DNA of 57,422 nucleotides, from assembly GCA_002102555.1 (NCBI GenBank), contig MCFL01000154.1:1-57422 (forward strand), written 5' to 3'. Of the stretch, positions 20,451 through 29,895 are shown piece by piece. The DNA is from Catenaria anguillulae PL171 (Eukaryota > Blastocladiomycota > Blastocladiomycetes > Blastocladiales > Catenariaceae). Both the position numbers and the translations under genes were made by a program. Below the pieces are notes generated by a model that searched no databases, was not told the DNA's origin, and saw only the letters and a list, made by a program, of their open reading frames with translations. Each line of letters opens with the position of its first letter. The first letter of the stretch is position 1.

Positions 20451-22571
20451 ATGAACCTCAATACAAGCCCCATCCGGCCGCCACTCCTCCCTTCGAACCT
20501 AGCCGAACTCGTCCTCGTCACCGCCATACGCTCCCTGCCCGACCCCGTCAACCCCAAGACCGAAGCGGGCCCGATCCACTCGCTCCTCGTCGTTCTGCCG
20601 CACGATGCTTCCATGACGGCCACCGACCTCATGCGTGCGGCACTCACGCAAATGTGGTGGGTCGACCTCGATTTCGCCAGCCGCCACGGCCGCGTGGACT
20701 TGCTCAACGCCATGTTCCATTGGCGGCACTGCCGCCCGCTCACGTACACGCCCAAGGGCCTCTTTGATGCGGGCAAGAACTGCCATGTGGATGTACTTGA
20801 ATGGTGGTATACAAAACTGAATCAAGGCCACATGTGGTTTCCCGAAGTGGAGTTTTACCACTCTGGCGTCGCCGAGGGTTTGGAATTGGCGGATCGCTCG
20901 GCGCCTGTTGCGCAGCTGTTTGAGTGGTATTGCAAGCGTTACAAGGTCGCCGAGCAGTTGCGCTTGCAAGCCGGACTGAAAGTACGCAATGAGACGCCGC
21001 TGCATCGTGCAGTATCAATGGGAATCCTTGCTGCCGTCAAGCATGGCCATCTGGCGATTATCGACACAATTCGTCAATGGAACGTGGAGCTGCGACTGAA
21101 TGTGGCCTGGTATCACGTTGATTTGGCCGTTTGGCATGCTGTTGGAACCAAGGACATGGATCTCTGTGAATGGATGTTGCGGGTCGTTTCTGACGATCCA
21201 TGGTTCGATGTGCAGGTGGTGCAACGGTTGGCTGGGGCTGCATTCGCATCAGGATCTGTCGAAATGGTGGAATGGGTGTTGCGGAACAAGCAGGTCGACA
21301 TTTTGAATATCGCCAAAGCACTCCAATGTGCATCGGTGGAACTGACTCGGTGGGCGATTGACGAGCAACATCTGGTCAACCTGGACCCGGTCACGGGTAA
21401 GATTGTCACTGGGGATGGTGCTCAGTTTCACATGGACCTGTGTGGTGTGCTGAAGCAACGACGTTCTTTGAGTGTCACGCCTGTCTTGGAATGGTGGACC
21501 GAGAATGCTTCGAGGCTGGGTGTGTCGCTCGGGCTAAAGTTTCGCTCGTGGGATGTGATGGGACCCATGGGCGAAGGCAATGTTGGGTTTGTCAAGTGGT
21601 GGCTGGCGAATTGCGATGTAGCTGCTGTCCTGGCAGAAAAGAACGACTTAATGTTCACTGTGGCTGTGAAATCTGGCAACCTCGAGCTACTCGGCCTGCT
21701 GTATCAAGAGCCGAAAACTCAACCCCTCTTCAACACTCGCTGTGGGATCAATGCGGCGACTGGCTATGGCATGGTCCATGTGCTTGAATGGTGGCGGCGA
21801 ACGGTCACATTGCCCAACTCAAGTCTCAGATTTCATTTGCGCTCATTGGATTTGGGCCCCTTTGACACCGCGGGCTCAGACGGACACGTTAATGTCACGT
21901 CATGGTGGGTCGAGACGGTCAAGGAAGAAGGTCAAGAGTGGGACACTGTTTTGGGCACATGGCAGCCGTATTTGTCCGGAGCTTCATCAGACGGTCAATT
22001 GGAAACTCTGGAATGGTGGCTGCAAAATGATTCTCGCCATGTTCGCGCGATGACGCGGTTTTCGGACGACATGAGCCCAAGAGTGACAAGGTGGTGGATC
22101 AAGCACGGTGAGTCTCTTGCCAAAACTGACAAGAATTGGATTGCCCACGCGGCGTACCACGGGAACACCATTCTGCTCGACTACTTGCTCAGGAACGGTT
22201 TCGGTTCAACCGATCGTTGCGAGTTTGTCAATGTTGTCACTCGCTTTGCTTGCAAGTATGGGCACGCCAACGTGCTCGAATGGTTGGCAAATCGTGCAGA
22301 TTTGCTGTTCGAGTTTGGCGTCGACCAGGTGATGATGGCACTCAAGTCAGATGCGATTCTTGATGTTCACTGGCACATTATTGCTTGGTGGGCTGGTCGG
22401 GTCAAGGCAGGTGACCGGCGGTGCAGTGTGGACATGGACGAGCTCAAGACTGCTGTCCTGGAATGGGAAGCACCCAGTGACGACGACTTGGACGATACTA
22501 CAGAACCCGAGACGGAGGCGGGTGTGAGGAGCTCAGAGGTTTGGCCGCGGTTGATGAAGTATTTTGATTGA
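20451..22571 (+). CDS. VLEWW-repeat (degenerate ankyrin) protein 2
   Basis: An intact intronless protein of 706 residues. Start 20451 (MNLNTSP) is chosen because the near-identical pseudogene at 9639 begins there; an in-frame ATG at 20436 adds five residues. It carries the family module NLAELVLVTAIRSLPDPVNP, PIHSLLVVLPHDASM and a TRAALTQLWW equivalent (MRAALTQMWWVDLDFAS). Repeats of the form H-V-D-VLEWWYTKLNQG, FASGSVEMVEWV, GMVHVLEWWRRT and YGHANVLEWLANRADL follow. The insert NLDPVTGKIV (~residue 315) is shared with genes 1 and 3. The C-terminus is acidic and ends EVWPRLMKYFD. No catalytic motif, signal or membrane segment is visible. SR copy B follows 338 bp downstream on the same strand, and this gene-tail plus SR unit is what was copied in inverted orientation to 4800-6105. 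Confidence 0.85.
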   Translation: MNLNTSPIRPPLLPSNLAELVLVTAIRSLPDPVNPKTEAGPIHSLLVVLPHDASMTATDLMRAALTQMWWVDLDFASRHGRVDLLNAMFHWRHCRPLTYTPKGLFDAGKNCHVDVLEWWYTKLNQGHMWFPEVEFYHSGVAEGLELADRSAPVAQLFEWYCKRYKVAEQLRLQAGLKVRNETPLHRAVSMGILAAVKHGHLAIIDTIRQWNVELRLNVAWYHVDLAVWHAVGTKDMDLCEWMLRVVSDDPWFDVQVVQRLAGAAFASGSVEMVEWVLRNKQVDILNIAKALQCASVELTRWAIDEQHLVNLDPVTGKIVTGDGAQFHMDLCGVLKQRRSLSVTPVLEWWTENASRLGVSLGLKFRSWDVMGPMGEGNVGFVKWWLANCDVAAVLAEKNDLMFTVAVKSGNLELLGLLYQEPKTQPLFNTRCGINAATGYGMVHVLEWWRRTVTLPNSSLRFHLRSLDLGPFDTAGSDGHVNVTSWWVETVKEEGQEWDTVLGTWQPYLSGASSDGQLETLEWWLQNDSRHVRAMTRFSDDMSPRVTRWWIKHGESLAKTDKNWIAHAAYHGNTILLDYLLRNGFGSTDRCEFVNVVTRFACKYGHANVLEWLANRADLLFEFGVDQVMMALKSDAILDVHWHIIAWWAGRVKAGDRRCSVDMDELKTAVLEWEAPSDDDLDDTTEPETEAGVRSSEVWPRLMKYFD

Positions 22572-23649
22572 TTCATGATGTGAATGTGTACTCGCTGGTT
22601 TCCCGTTGCCCACAATATGTTAAGCTTTAGCTCCCATCCTATGCCTGTCCGTCGTTTATTGCCGTTCATGCATTCTGCAGAGCGAGCGAGAGACAAGCGC
22701 AAGAGACTCAGCAGGCACGCACACACGGTCGATCGGAGGGCCGAGAGAATCCAACACGTGAACGTCAGCAGGTTTCAAAGCTTCCATCGGCTTCCACGAA
22801 ATCAGGCAGCTGGTCTGCAAATGTTCGCTGACTTCATCGTTATGTCGGGCTTCTCCACTTGACATTGACTTTGGCATCATTCACACACAGTCAATCAGCT
22901 CAGCCATCATGTCTCGCCGCACGACCCTCTTTGTTGCCGGCATCAACCCGCGCACCCGTGCCCGCGACCTCGCCTACGAATTCGAGCGGTAGGTACTGAT
23001 AACATGTCCCTGTCCGTTCCTCCTCCTCGTCGCTCACAATCAGTCTGACCGCTTCCTCGACCATAAAAAAAACAGCTTTGGCCGCCTGGTCCGCTGCGAC
23101 ATCCCGGCGCCCCGTGGCAACGGCCGCCCCTTTGCCTTTGTCGAGTTTGTCGACTCCCGTGACGCTCAAGACGCTTACAACGAGCTGCACGGTGCCCGAG
23201 TCGACGGCCAGACCATTTCGCTCCAATGGGCCCGCACCCCTGGCCGCCGTGACGACCACTACTCTGGCTCCAGTGGCGGTGGTGGCGACCGTGGTGGCGA
23301 CCGTGGTGGCTACCCTCCCCGTGGTCCCCCGCCTGGCGAGTACCGTGACTTGCCTCCCCGTGGCCGCTCCCGCTCGCCTCCGCGCCGCCCCTTGTCGCCG
23401 CCGCGTGGCCGGTCCAGGTCGCCTGCTGCTCGTCGTGATCCGTACCCGAGCGACTTGCCGCCCCGTCGTGCCGACTCTCGTGACCGAGGTGCGCGTGACT
23501 TGCGCTCGCCCGGCAATGGCAACGATCTGCCGCCGCGCGGTGGCAACAGCAACCGGACGCCGTCGCCCGAGCCCCGCGAACGTGCCCCTGCTGGCGAGTC
23601 GCCCGTGCGTGGTGGTGATGATGACCGTGCCCAAGAAGCTGACAACTGA
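22371..23649. repeat. Right arm of recent inverted segmental duplication
   Basis: Matches 4800-6105 in reverse orientation: VLEWW gene 2 tail, ~340 bp of intergenic sequence and SR copy B. The gene 2 body is complete only on this side, so this arm is the better-preserved, probably parental, unit. Confidence 0.8.
22909..23649 (+). CDS. SR-type RNA-binding protein (RRM + RGG/RS tail), copy B
   Basis: A 217-residue SR protein. Exon 1 is 22909-22988 and exon 2 is 23076-23649. Intron 22989-23075 (87 bp) starts GTAGGT, ends AAACAG and has an A-rich 3' end that differs from copy A. The RRM runs from TTLFVAGI (RNP2) through GRPFAFVEF (RNP1) to [10 protein letters not shown]. The tail has [10 protein letters not shown], then [19 protein letters not shown] and a final GGDDDRAQEADN. 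Expected to act in the nucleus in splice-site selection or mRNA packaging. It differs from copy A mainly by one fewer GGDR unit and a few C-terminal residues. Both being intact suggests a dosage effect or recent gene conversion rather than divergence of function. Confidence 0.9.
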
Positions 23650-24094
23650 ATGCCCTTGATTGAGTGATTATTGTGGAGAGTTGCAGGATCTGCCCCTACA
23701 CCATTTGTCGCTGTCGTTTTCAAGGGTTACCAAGCCAAGCCGCATCCTTCGTCGTTGCTCGTCGTCGTATTCGTATTCGTCTCCGCATGCGTCCTCGTCG
23801 TTTTGTGTAATTTTCAATTCTCTCGCTCCGTCTCGTCTTTCGTTCCGCCTTCGCTCGTTCGTAACGTCGTCGCTCAACTCAACCATCAGCAATCGAATTG
23901 CAAAAGGTATTTTGCTAATGAGCTGCCTGTTTCTTTCGTTCCTCCTTTTTTTTCCCTCTGCCGATCCTTCCCGTTAGTATACGAGTGTATTGTACCGCAC
24001 ATACAACAACCATTTTTTTTTTCCCTTTTGCGCATCTTACCTCTTCTGCTGCATGCCGCACATACAGGTGACCCATCACCCCGGTCGAATCTTG

Positions 24095-27000
24095 CTATTC
24101 ATGTCCCTTCACAACCCCGGCCGTGCTCCGCTCAAACACCTCCCCAACTGCATGCGGCACCACAGCTCCCTGCTCAGTAACGACAGCCGTGATGAGCCTT
24201 GCCGGCACACCCCACTGGCCCTCGCCCACCGCCTCGTCACCCGCGTGCATCGCAACAAACCTCACCTCGCTTGGCGACACGCACACGGCCGGGCACACGG
24301 CCAACACATTTGCTGCAGGCTTGTTGGCCTCGGTGGCCTCCATATGCACATACTTGAGCACGGCAGCAACTTGCTCGTTGGCTCTTGCGGATGCGCTTTC
24401 AACAACCACGGACCCGTCGTGCAGCACGCGGCGCGCAGGCAACAGAATCACGCGCACAGATTTGGCGATGGACGCGAGATCGGCTGGGTTGAGTGCAGGC
24501 GTGCACTTGACGCCGAGTTTGGCGAGCTGTTTGCCCGTGGTTTGGTCCCACTTGGACCCGGGCAAAGGTGCCCGGGAGCCAGTCGCAGTCGAGGTGCATG
24601 TCAAGTGGATCACGTGCAAGTTTTTGCGGGATTTGGCGGCTGCAACCAGTGCTTGGTTGATAGCGTCATGGCTGTCTGTGTCGCCGTCAGTGCCTGCCAG
24701 GAGAATCGTGTCCTTGTTGCGGATCTTGGCCACAATGTGTTGGTTCATGGCGGCGGCGGATGCGTCAAGTGTTGAGGTAACGTGCGTGATGGCCGAGGCA
24801 AGGGTCGTAGTGTCGCTTGAGAGGTAGCGGATGAGGTAGTCGGTTCCGCTGATCCAGGGGCAGCATTGAGAGACGTATTTCAGGTTCGAGATCATGTCGG
24901 GGCGAGGCATATTGGCACATTTGGATTGCAGCATCGAGAGCAGGGTGCGAACCGTGGCTTTTGGGTTGGAGACGAGTTTGAAAAAGTGCTCGTTTGGTCG
25001 AAATGAACCCCCTGTGTTGATTTAGTGCAACCGTTAGCAGCGGCCCAAAAATCGGTCAAGCGGTGACATATCGTACCCAATAGGTTGCCGTCCAACGGCG
25101 GCAAAGAGCTGAAGTCGCTCGCCAATTTCTCCAGCGCCCGCGCATCCAACACGCTGCTCCTCGTTGGCGGCGACTCACGAGACTGTGTTTTTGCAGTCGC
25201 CTTGCATGGCCCAATCTTCACCGCTGTCGGCTGTGTCTCACCAGCAGCAATAGCCCTGGCCCAAGCTTGGCACTCTTGCCACTTTGCCTTGAACTCGTTC
25301 GCATCCTGGACTGACGCGAAGCGAACAGCAACGATGGCAGGAGTTCCCGTTTCGCCGTCTGTTGGTGTGAACCATGTACAAGCCGCAGGGCCGTGCTCGC
25401 TCACCTTGATGTCGGGCAAAATGTAGTGGTTGAATCCAACGCGACGAGACGCAAATGTCGCGGGTACGGCCACCGCGGGTGGGTCAAGCAACAGACGGAT
25501 GCGAATGCGCTGGGCGGAAGGTGCATTCGAAGCCGGTTGAAGAATCTCAACGTCACCGCGGCCGAGAACAATCCATTTGGAGGTGGATGGCGAGTACTTG
25601 TAGCAGTATGCACGGTCAGAAAAAACGAGCGTTTCTTGTCGAATGTTGTGGGAATCAATGGGTGGACGGGCAAGTCGGTTTTGGGAGACAGGTGATGGGT
25701 CTCGAGATGCCGGAAGCGAAAGAGTGCGTGCGGTTGGGCTGGTTGCATATACCTTTTTGCTGTGTGGCGACGATTCCCGCGTGGCCGAAGAAACAGCCGG
25801 AGGGGGTTGACGTCCCCGCTGTTGTGTCTGCACATGAGCCGCATGGTTCCCATCATTGGTCGAACATGTCGGTGAAGTTGTTCGCGGCCCGGCCTTGCGT
25901 TGAGCAGTTGGGGTCGTTGATTCCGAAGATGCCTCGCTAATGTTGGACGCTGAGGTATCGGCCCGACCACCGGACTCTGCGCTTTGCGCCTTGAGAAAGG
26001 CTGCCTTGAACGCTGCCGCCAACTCGACCGTCGCAAACCGTGCAGCAAACGTCTCCTTCTTTGGCTCGGTCGACCCAGCGTCATTGTCGCTCACATCGGC
26101 CAATGTCATCCACATGAAGGTGCGGCCGGCTGATTTTTGGCTGGCAGTAAACGGCTCGAGCTTCATGTTGCGGGTGATGAGGTGATTCGCGCACACTTTG
26201 AGCACCTTTGCGCGGCGCATCACAATACGAGTGTGGTTGGTAGTCGGGTTGAAGAGAATGCGCAGAGTGCCATTGCCGCGCTCTTTCCAGGTTTGCACAA
26301 TGGGGTCGTAGCGGAAGAGAATAGCACGCCTGCGCGTGTGAAAGCTGTGAGAAAAGTGCAGGCAAGCAAATGATTGTCCACCGTGAATGCAACGTACTCG
26401 GAAAAGACTTGATCTTCACCTTCCTCTCCAGTGACCTCATCGACTACTTGCTCCAAGTAAACCACGGGCTCAAAGTTTGCCTTGGGCTCAAAATCTTCCA
26501 CCTGTTCTTCGTCTTGCCGCTCATTGTCCTCGTGACCGGATCCCGCTACAGTTTCGCAAACCACAGACTGATTCTGACCAGCCGATGGTGATGACTCCGC
26601 GTCATCCCTTTCAATCGGCCTGGGAGCCCTCGGTGACCCGCTCTTTTCCTTTCCGGCCGCCACCTTTGCATTCCACTCGCGACACTCGTTCACCTTGGCC
26701 AAGAGCGCCTTGGCCGTCTCTTCGTGTTTGACACGCAGCGCTAAAACGGCATGCTCGGGCGGTCGTTCCGAGTCGCTTGCCTCAGCCGGCGTGTGCCAAG
26801 TGACGGCAGTCGTTGAATTGAATGCAAATCGCCACGGAATCTCGGGCGACAAGTAGTGATTGAGGCACACCTTGTGCGTCCCTTCGCGGCGCATCACAAC
26901 GCGGACTTTGGCTGACGTCCGACACATGAGCAGGCGGAAGATGCCCGTACCACGCTCTTTCCATTCCGTCACGGTGTGGGTGGTCGGGTCGGTTTGCGCT

Positions 27001-27455
27001 CGGTACGTTTTCGCGCGACTGAGGTTGTGGAGCGACATCTCGTGAGCATGAGTTGACCACACAATGGGCAGATGGATGCGGAGAGGGTCGGTATACGAAC
27101 GTTTCAAAGAGAACATGATCCGTCTCTGTTTCCGTGGGCGGCTTGACGAGCTGCGTCAACTGCACAACGGGCTTGAAATTGACTTGCGGCTCAAAAGGCT
27201 CGACCGTCTCTTCCTAAAGACTCACACGCAAACTGCGTGAGGACATTGGTTTCACACATTGTGATGGTAATCAGAAAGCACACACACATCTGCAGCTTCT
27301 TCTTCCTCGGGACTGTTTGGACTCTTTGCACCCGTGTCGCGAAGGAAAGCATGGGTTGTTGCGCCTGGTTTCGCGATCTGTGGGCTTGAAGCCGACTGGC
27401 CCGTCACGATCGAAGGTGGGCCGGACTGAGTCGGCTGCTTTTGGATTCCAGGCAT
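24095..27455 (-). CDS. Triple Ran-binding-domain protein fused to an eIF2B-beta-like domain
   Basis: Five exons (27288-27455, 27101-27213, 26398-27018, 25077-26329, 24095-25011) give one 1,023-residue frame; introns are 65-82 bp with GT/AG ends and matching phases. RanBD1 (~57-200) reads FKPVVQLTQLV, VLFETRAKTYRA, EWKERGTGIFRLLM and a VRVVMRRE strand. RanBD2 (~264-416) reads FEPVVYLEQVVDEVTGEEGE, VFSERAILFRYD and TWKERGNGTLRILF. RanBD3 (~526-661) reads TLVFSDRAYCYKY and KWIVLGRGDVEIL and is more diverged. RanBDs bind RanGTP at the nuclear pore or in the cytosol. After residue ~720 an eIF2B-type Rossmann-like domain follows: AKIRNKDTILLAGT, KNLHVIHLTCT, LAKLGVKCTPALNPADLASI, SVRVILLPARRVLHDGSVV and LITAVVTEQGAVVPHAVGEV. 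It most resembles eIF2B beta, with a shortened N-terminus. The join across intron 25012-25076 (LLG/GSFRPNEH) is in frame; two overlapping genes remain possible. Confidence 0.75.
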
Positions 27456-27850
27456 GGCGATGGGTTCATGTATGGACTACAGATTGCGCAGAGTGCCAGC
27501 AGTGATATCGGTGACTTTGAATGTCCCTCACGGATCGAAGACACATTCATGGATCACGAGCTGCTTTGGCCGTGCGTCCAAACTGTTCGCGCCTCTGTTC
27601 GCACATCAGTTTTATTCAGCTGTGATGACTGTGGAATGGTCGCTTCCAAAATGAAAACATCAGGCCTGTGACGCAGAGCGTCCCAAGAATGGCCCGGTTG
27701 TGTCCTTGGCCATGGACCGGCGTAAATCGATTGGTCAACACATCTTGCCGTGATTGCGATTGATTCGGGATTGTGATCAAGTCGTACTTGGTCGGACCAT
27801 GTCGAACACAGCAAACGGCGACGGGCAGGCACCCACAGCTTTTGCTGCTC

Positions 27851-27911
27851 TTTGCCGGCCTTTCCGTTGCCGTCTTTTCGGCACATCGCACTGATCCCTA
27901 CTGGAACTAGG
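27851..27911 (+). repeat. 61-bp dispersed repeat, copy 1
   Basis: Core TTTCCGTTGCCGTCTTTTCG through TACTGGAACTAGG. The partner is at 28240-28300. Over the last ~51 bp there are seven differences and all are transitions. Confidence 0.7.
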
Positions 27912-28239
27912 TCCGTCCAATCCGCTCTGTCCTTGTCTCACATCATCCTTTTGTTGACTTGTTCCCATTTGTTTGTGTCTCATATCCGTTGCTCAGTATA
28001 CTTCAATTTGGCGTTCCGTTCCCACGTCGCGCTTGGCCTCGCCATCAAGCACTAGTCATGTCGGGCTCTTTCGTATGTCGCGGTCAATGCTTGCCCGGAC
28101 GTCCGCCCCGCATGAAGACGTCCCCGGATCTTGTATCGTCTTGTTTTTAATAATGTGAGCTCGACACCACCTGTATGTGGCGTCGTCACTCCTGTCTTGT
28201 GATCATGTCTTCTCCTTTTTATTCTGTGTGATAAACACA

Positions 28240-28300
28240 GTGGCCAGTCTTTCCGTTACCGTCTCTTCAGCATATCGTACTGATTCCTGCTGGAACTAGG
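28240..28300 (+). repeat. 61-bp dispersed repeat, copy 2
   Basis: Core TTTCCGTTACCGTCTCTTCA through TGCTGGAACTAGG, about 390 bp downstream of copy 1 in the same orientation. Neither copy lies in a recognisable gene. Confidence 0.7.
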
Positions 28301-29038
28301 CATCAACGGAAAAGAAATACGACTCGGCAACCCAAATCTCGGAAACAGTCCGTCACAGACCCGTCATGGTCGTTTCACGCAGAGAGAAAAAAAAATGCGA
28401 TTGCAACGCAGCCGTGCCCGGACAGCCCTCAGGCTGTCGTCGTCCGTTTGAGAGAGCACGCCAGCATGTATGCCAGAGGCCTTGTCGACTTTTTCAATCG
28501 GCCAGGATCTGGATCATTGTCGGTCTGTGTGAGCTCGCTCAATATCATGAAATCGACACTGCAGCCTCCACGAAATGAACGCGTGTCTCACAGCGAGGAC
28601 AGAGGTACCCCCGGCCAGGATTTGGGTAGTGTGGCTACATTGACAGCGAATGCATTTACGATAAGGTCACTGAGCCCCAAACAACGGACCAATGGTCGAA
28701 TTGATCCATACTACTACGTTGACGACATAGATACTGTGCCCTGAACTCACCTCCAATCCTCTTTCACTCGCTTCTATTTTGCCGTGTCCTGGCGCCATAC
28801 AACTCGGCTCATTCAGGTCACCACTACCAAAGACACACATGAATGGACTTGCGACACCTTTTCTTCCCTTACGTACTCCTGGCCGCCTTTCTCTCTTTTT
28901 CTCCGGCAGTCTTTGCCCCATGAGCATGCCAAGTAGGTCTGATCAAGGGTTAGTTCATGTGAGACAGACCTCTCTCCAGTCTCAAATGAGTACCACGACG
29001 ACTTGACTCGGTAAATGACATCAATGCACTTGAGCAAA

Positions 29039-29107
29039 AACTGACATGGTGATGAATCTTTAACTGACATGGTGATGAATCTTTAACTGACATGGTGATA
29101 AATCTTT
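29039..29107 (+). repeat. 23-bp tandem repeat, three units
   Basis: The unit AACTGACATGGTGATGAATC plus TTT occurs three times head to tail. The first two are identical and the third has one change (GATAAATC). It has no coding context; a minisatellite or a small regulatory cluster are both possible. Confidence 0.9.
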
Positions 29108-29895
29108 GACATGCAATCATCATACAAGCCGCCTCCCTATACATATCCGGCTTCGGGGCATCTGGCTCTGCACGTGGCAATCATGGATGTGCTGCATCGT
29201 GGATCGACGTCCCCACTTTTTCGGATCAGCTGACTGGTTGCTGAGAGGTTGGCCAAGTCATTCAACTTCCAACCAACGAAAAACAAGCGGGTGTCAAGGG
29301 AGGCGCCAACCCACAAAAGGTACAAATACTGATGAGCATCCCACCCACCCTGCCACTCGAACTCTAACGTACCTTTTAGGGCCGGAATCAGATCACGCAG
29401 TGGTTCGGCGATCACAGTGGCTTCTGCATCGCACATTTCTAACCGCAGGAGACATTGTTGGTTCTGGCGGCGCCTTGAATGGGCTGCTGGCCTTTACAAT
29501 TTTTTCTACGTGCTACTCGATGTTTTGTCTTTCCACAAAAGCATCGTCTTGCTAGCCTTATGTTGTTGACTTGAAATCCGCGTGCGGACCCAATCAGGAC
29601 CCCAGGGTTGTCTGAGGTATTCATATATAACGTGAAGGGTACGCAAGGGAAAAAGTCAGAAGTTCACAACAATGCAAGAGCTTTCATGATCATTCGTCCC
29701 TAGAAAGGGTGTGTTGCCCGTGGACATGGTGGCATATCTGCGAAAGGGCAGGAAAAGGCAATGAGTGCCGCAAGGACGGTGGCGTCAGTGCTCTGTTTCT
29801 CAACGCTCCATAGCTCAGCTTTTCGATCACCCATGTCAGCGTCAAGCACACCGAAATTCGCCCATGAACAGGTCCATTATTGAGTCAAAGCAACC

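Larger units (their letters stand above)
27456..29895. other. Gene-poor stretch with small repeats
   Basis: About 2.4 kb without a recognisable gene. Open frames of 60-150 codons (for example 28448-28744 and 29137-29436) have no family motif, repeat pattern or clear splice partners. It holds a dispersed 61-bp repeat pair and a 23-bp tandem triplet, and must contain the promoters of the RanBD gene at the left end and VLEWW gene 3 at the right end. Confidence 0.55.

Noticed and set aside
24932-24934. ATG at 24934 as the start of a separate eIF2B-like gene
   Set aside because: Upstream residues GSFRPNEHFFKLVSN are in frame and joined by a proper intron to the RanBD frame. One gene is favoured, though not proven.
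28448-28744. 98-codon ORF in the gene-poor stretch
   Set aside because: No motif, no good start context and no neighbouring exon; length is within chance for this base composition.
29137-29436. 99-codon minus-strand ORF
   Set aside because: Mixed composition, no recognisable domain and no splice partner found.
27456-29895. Possible tRNA, small RNA gene or transposon remnant
   Set aside because: No cloverleaf, A/B boxes, terminal inverted repeats, transposase or reverse transcriptase motifs were seen.
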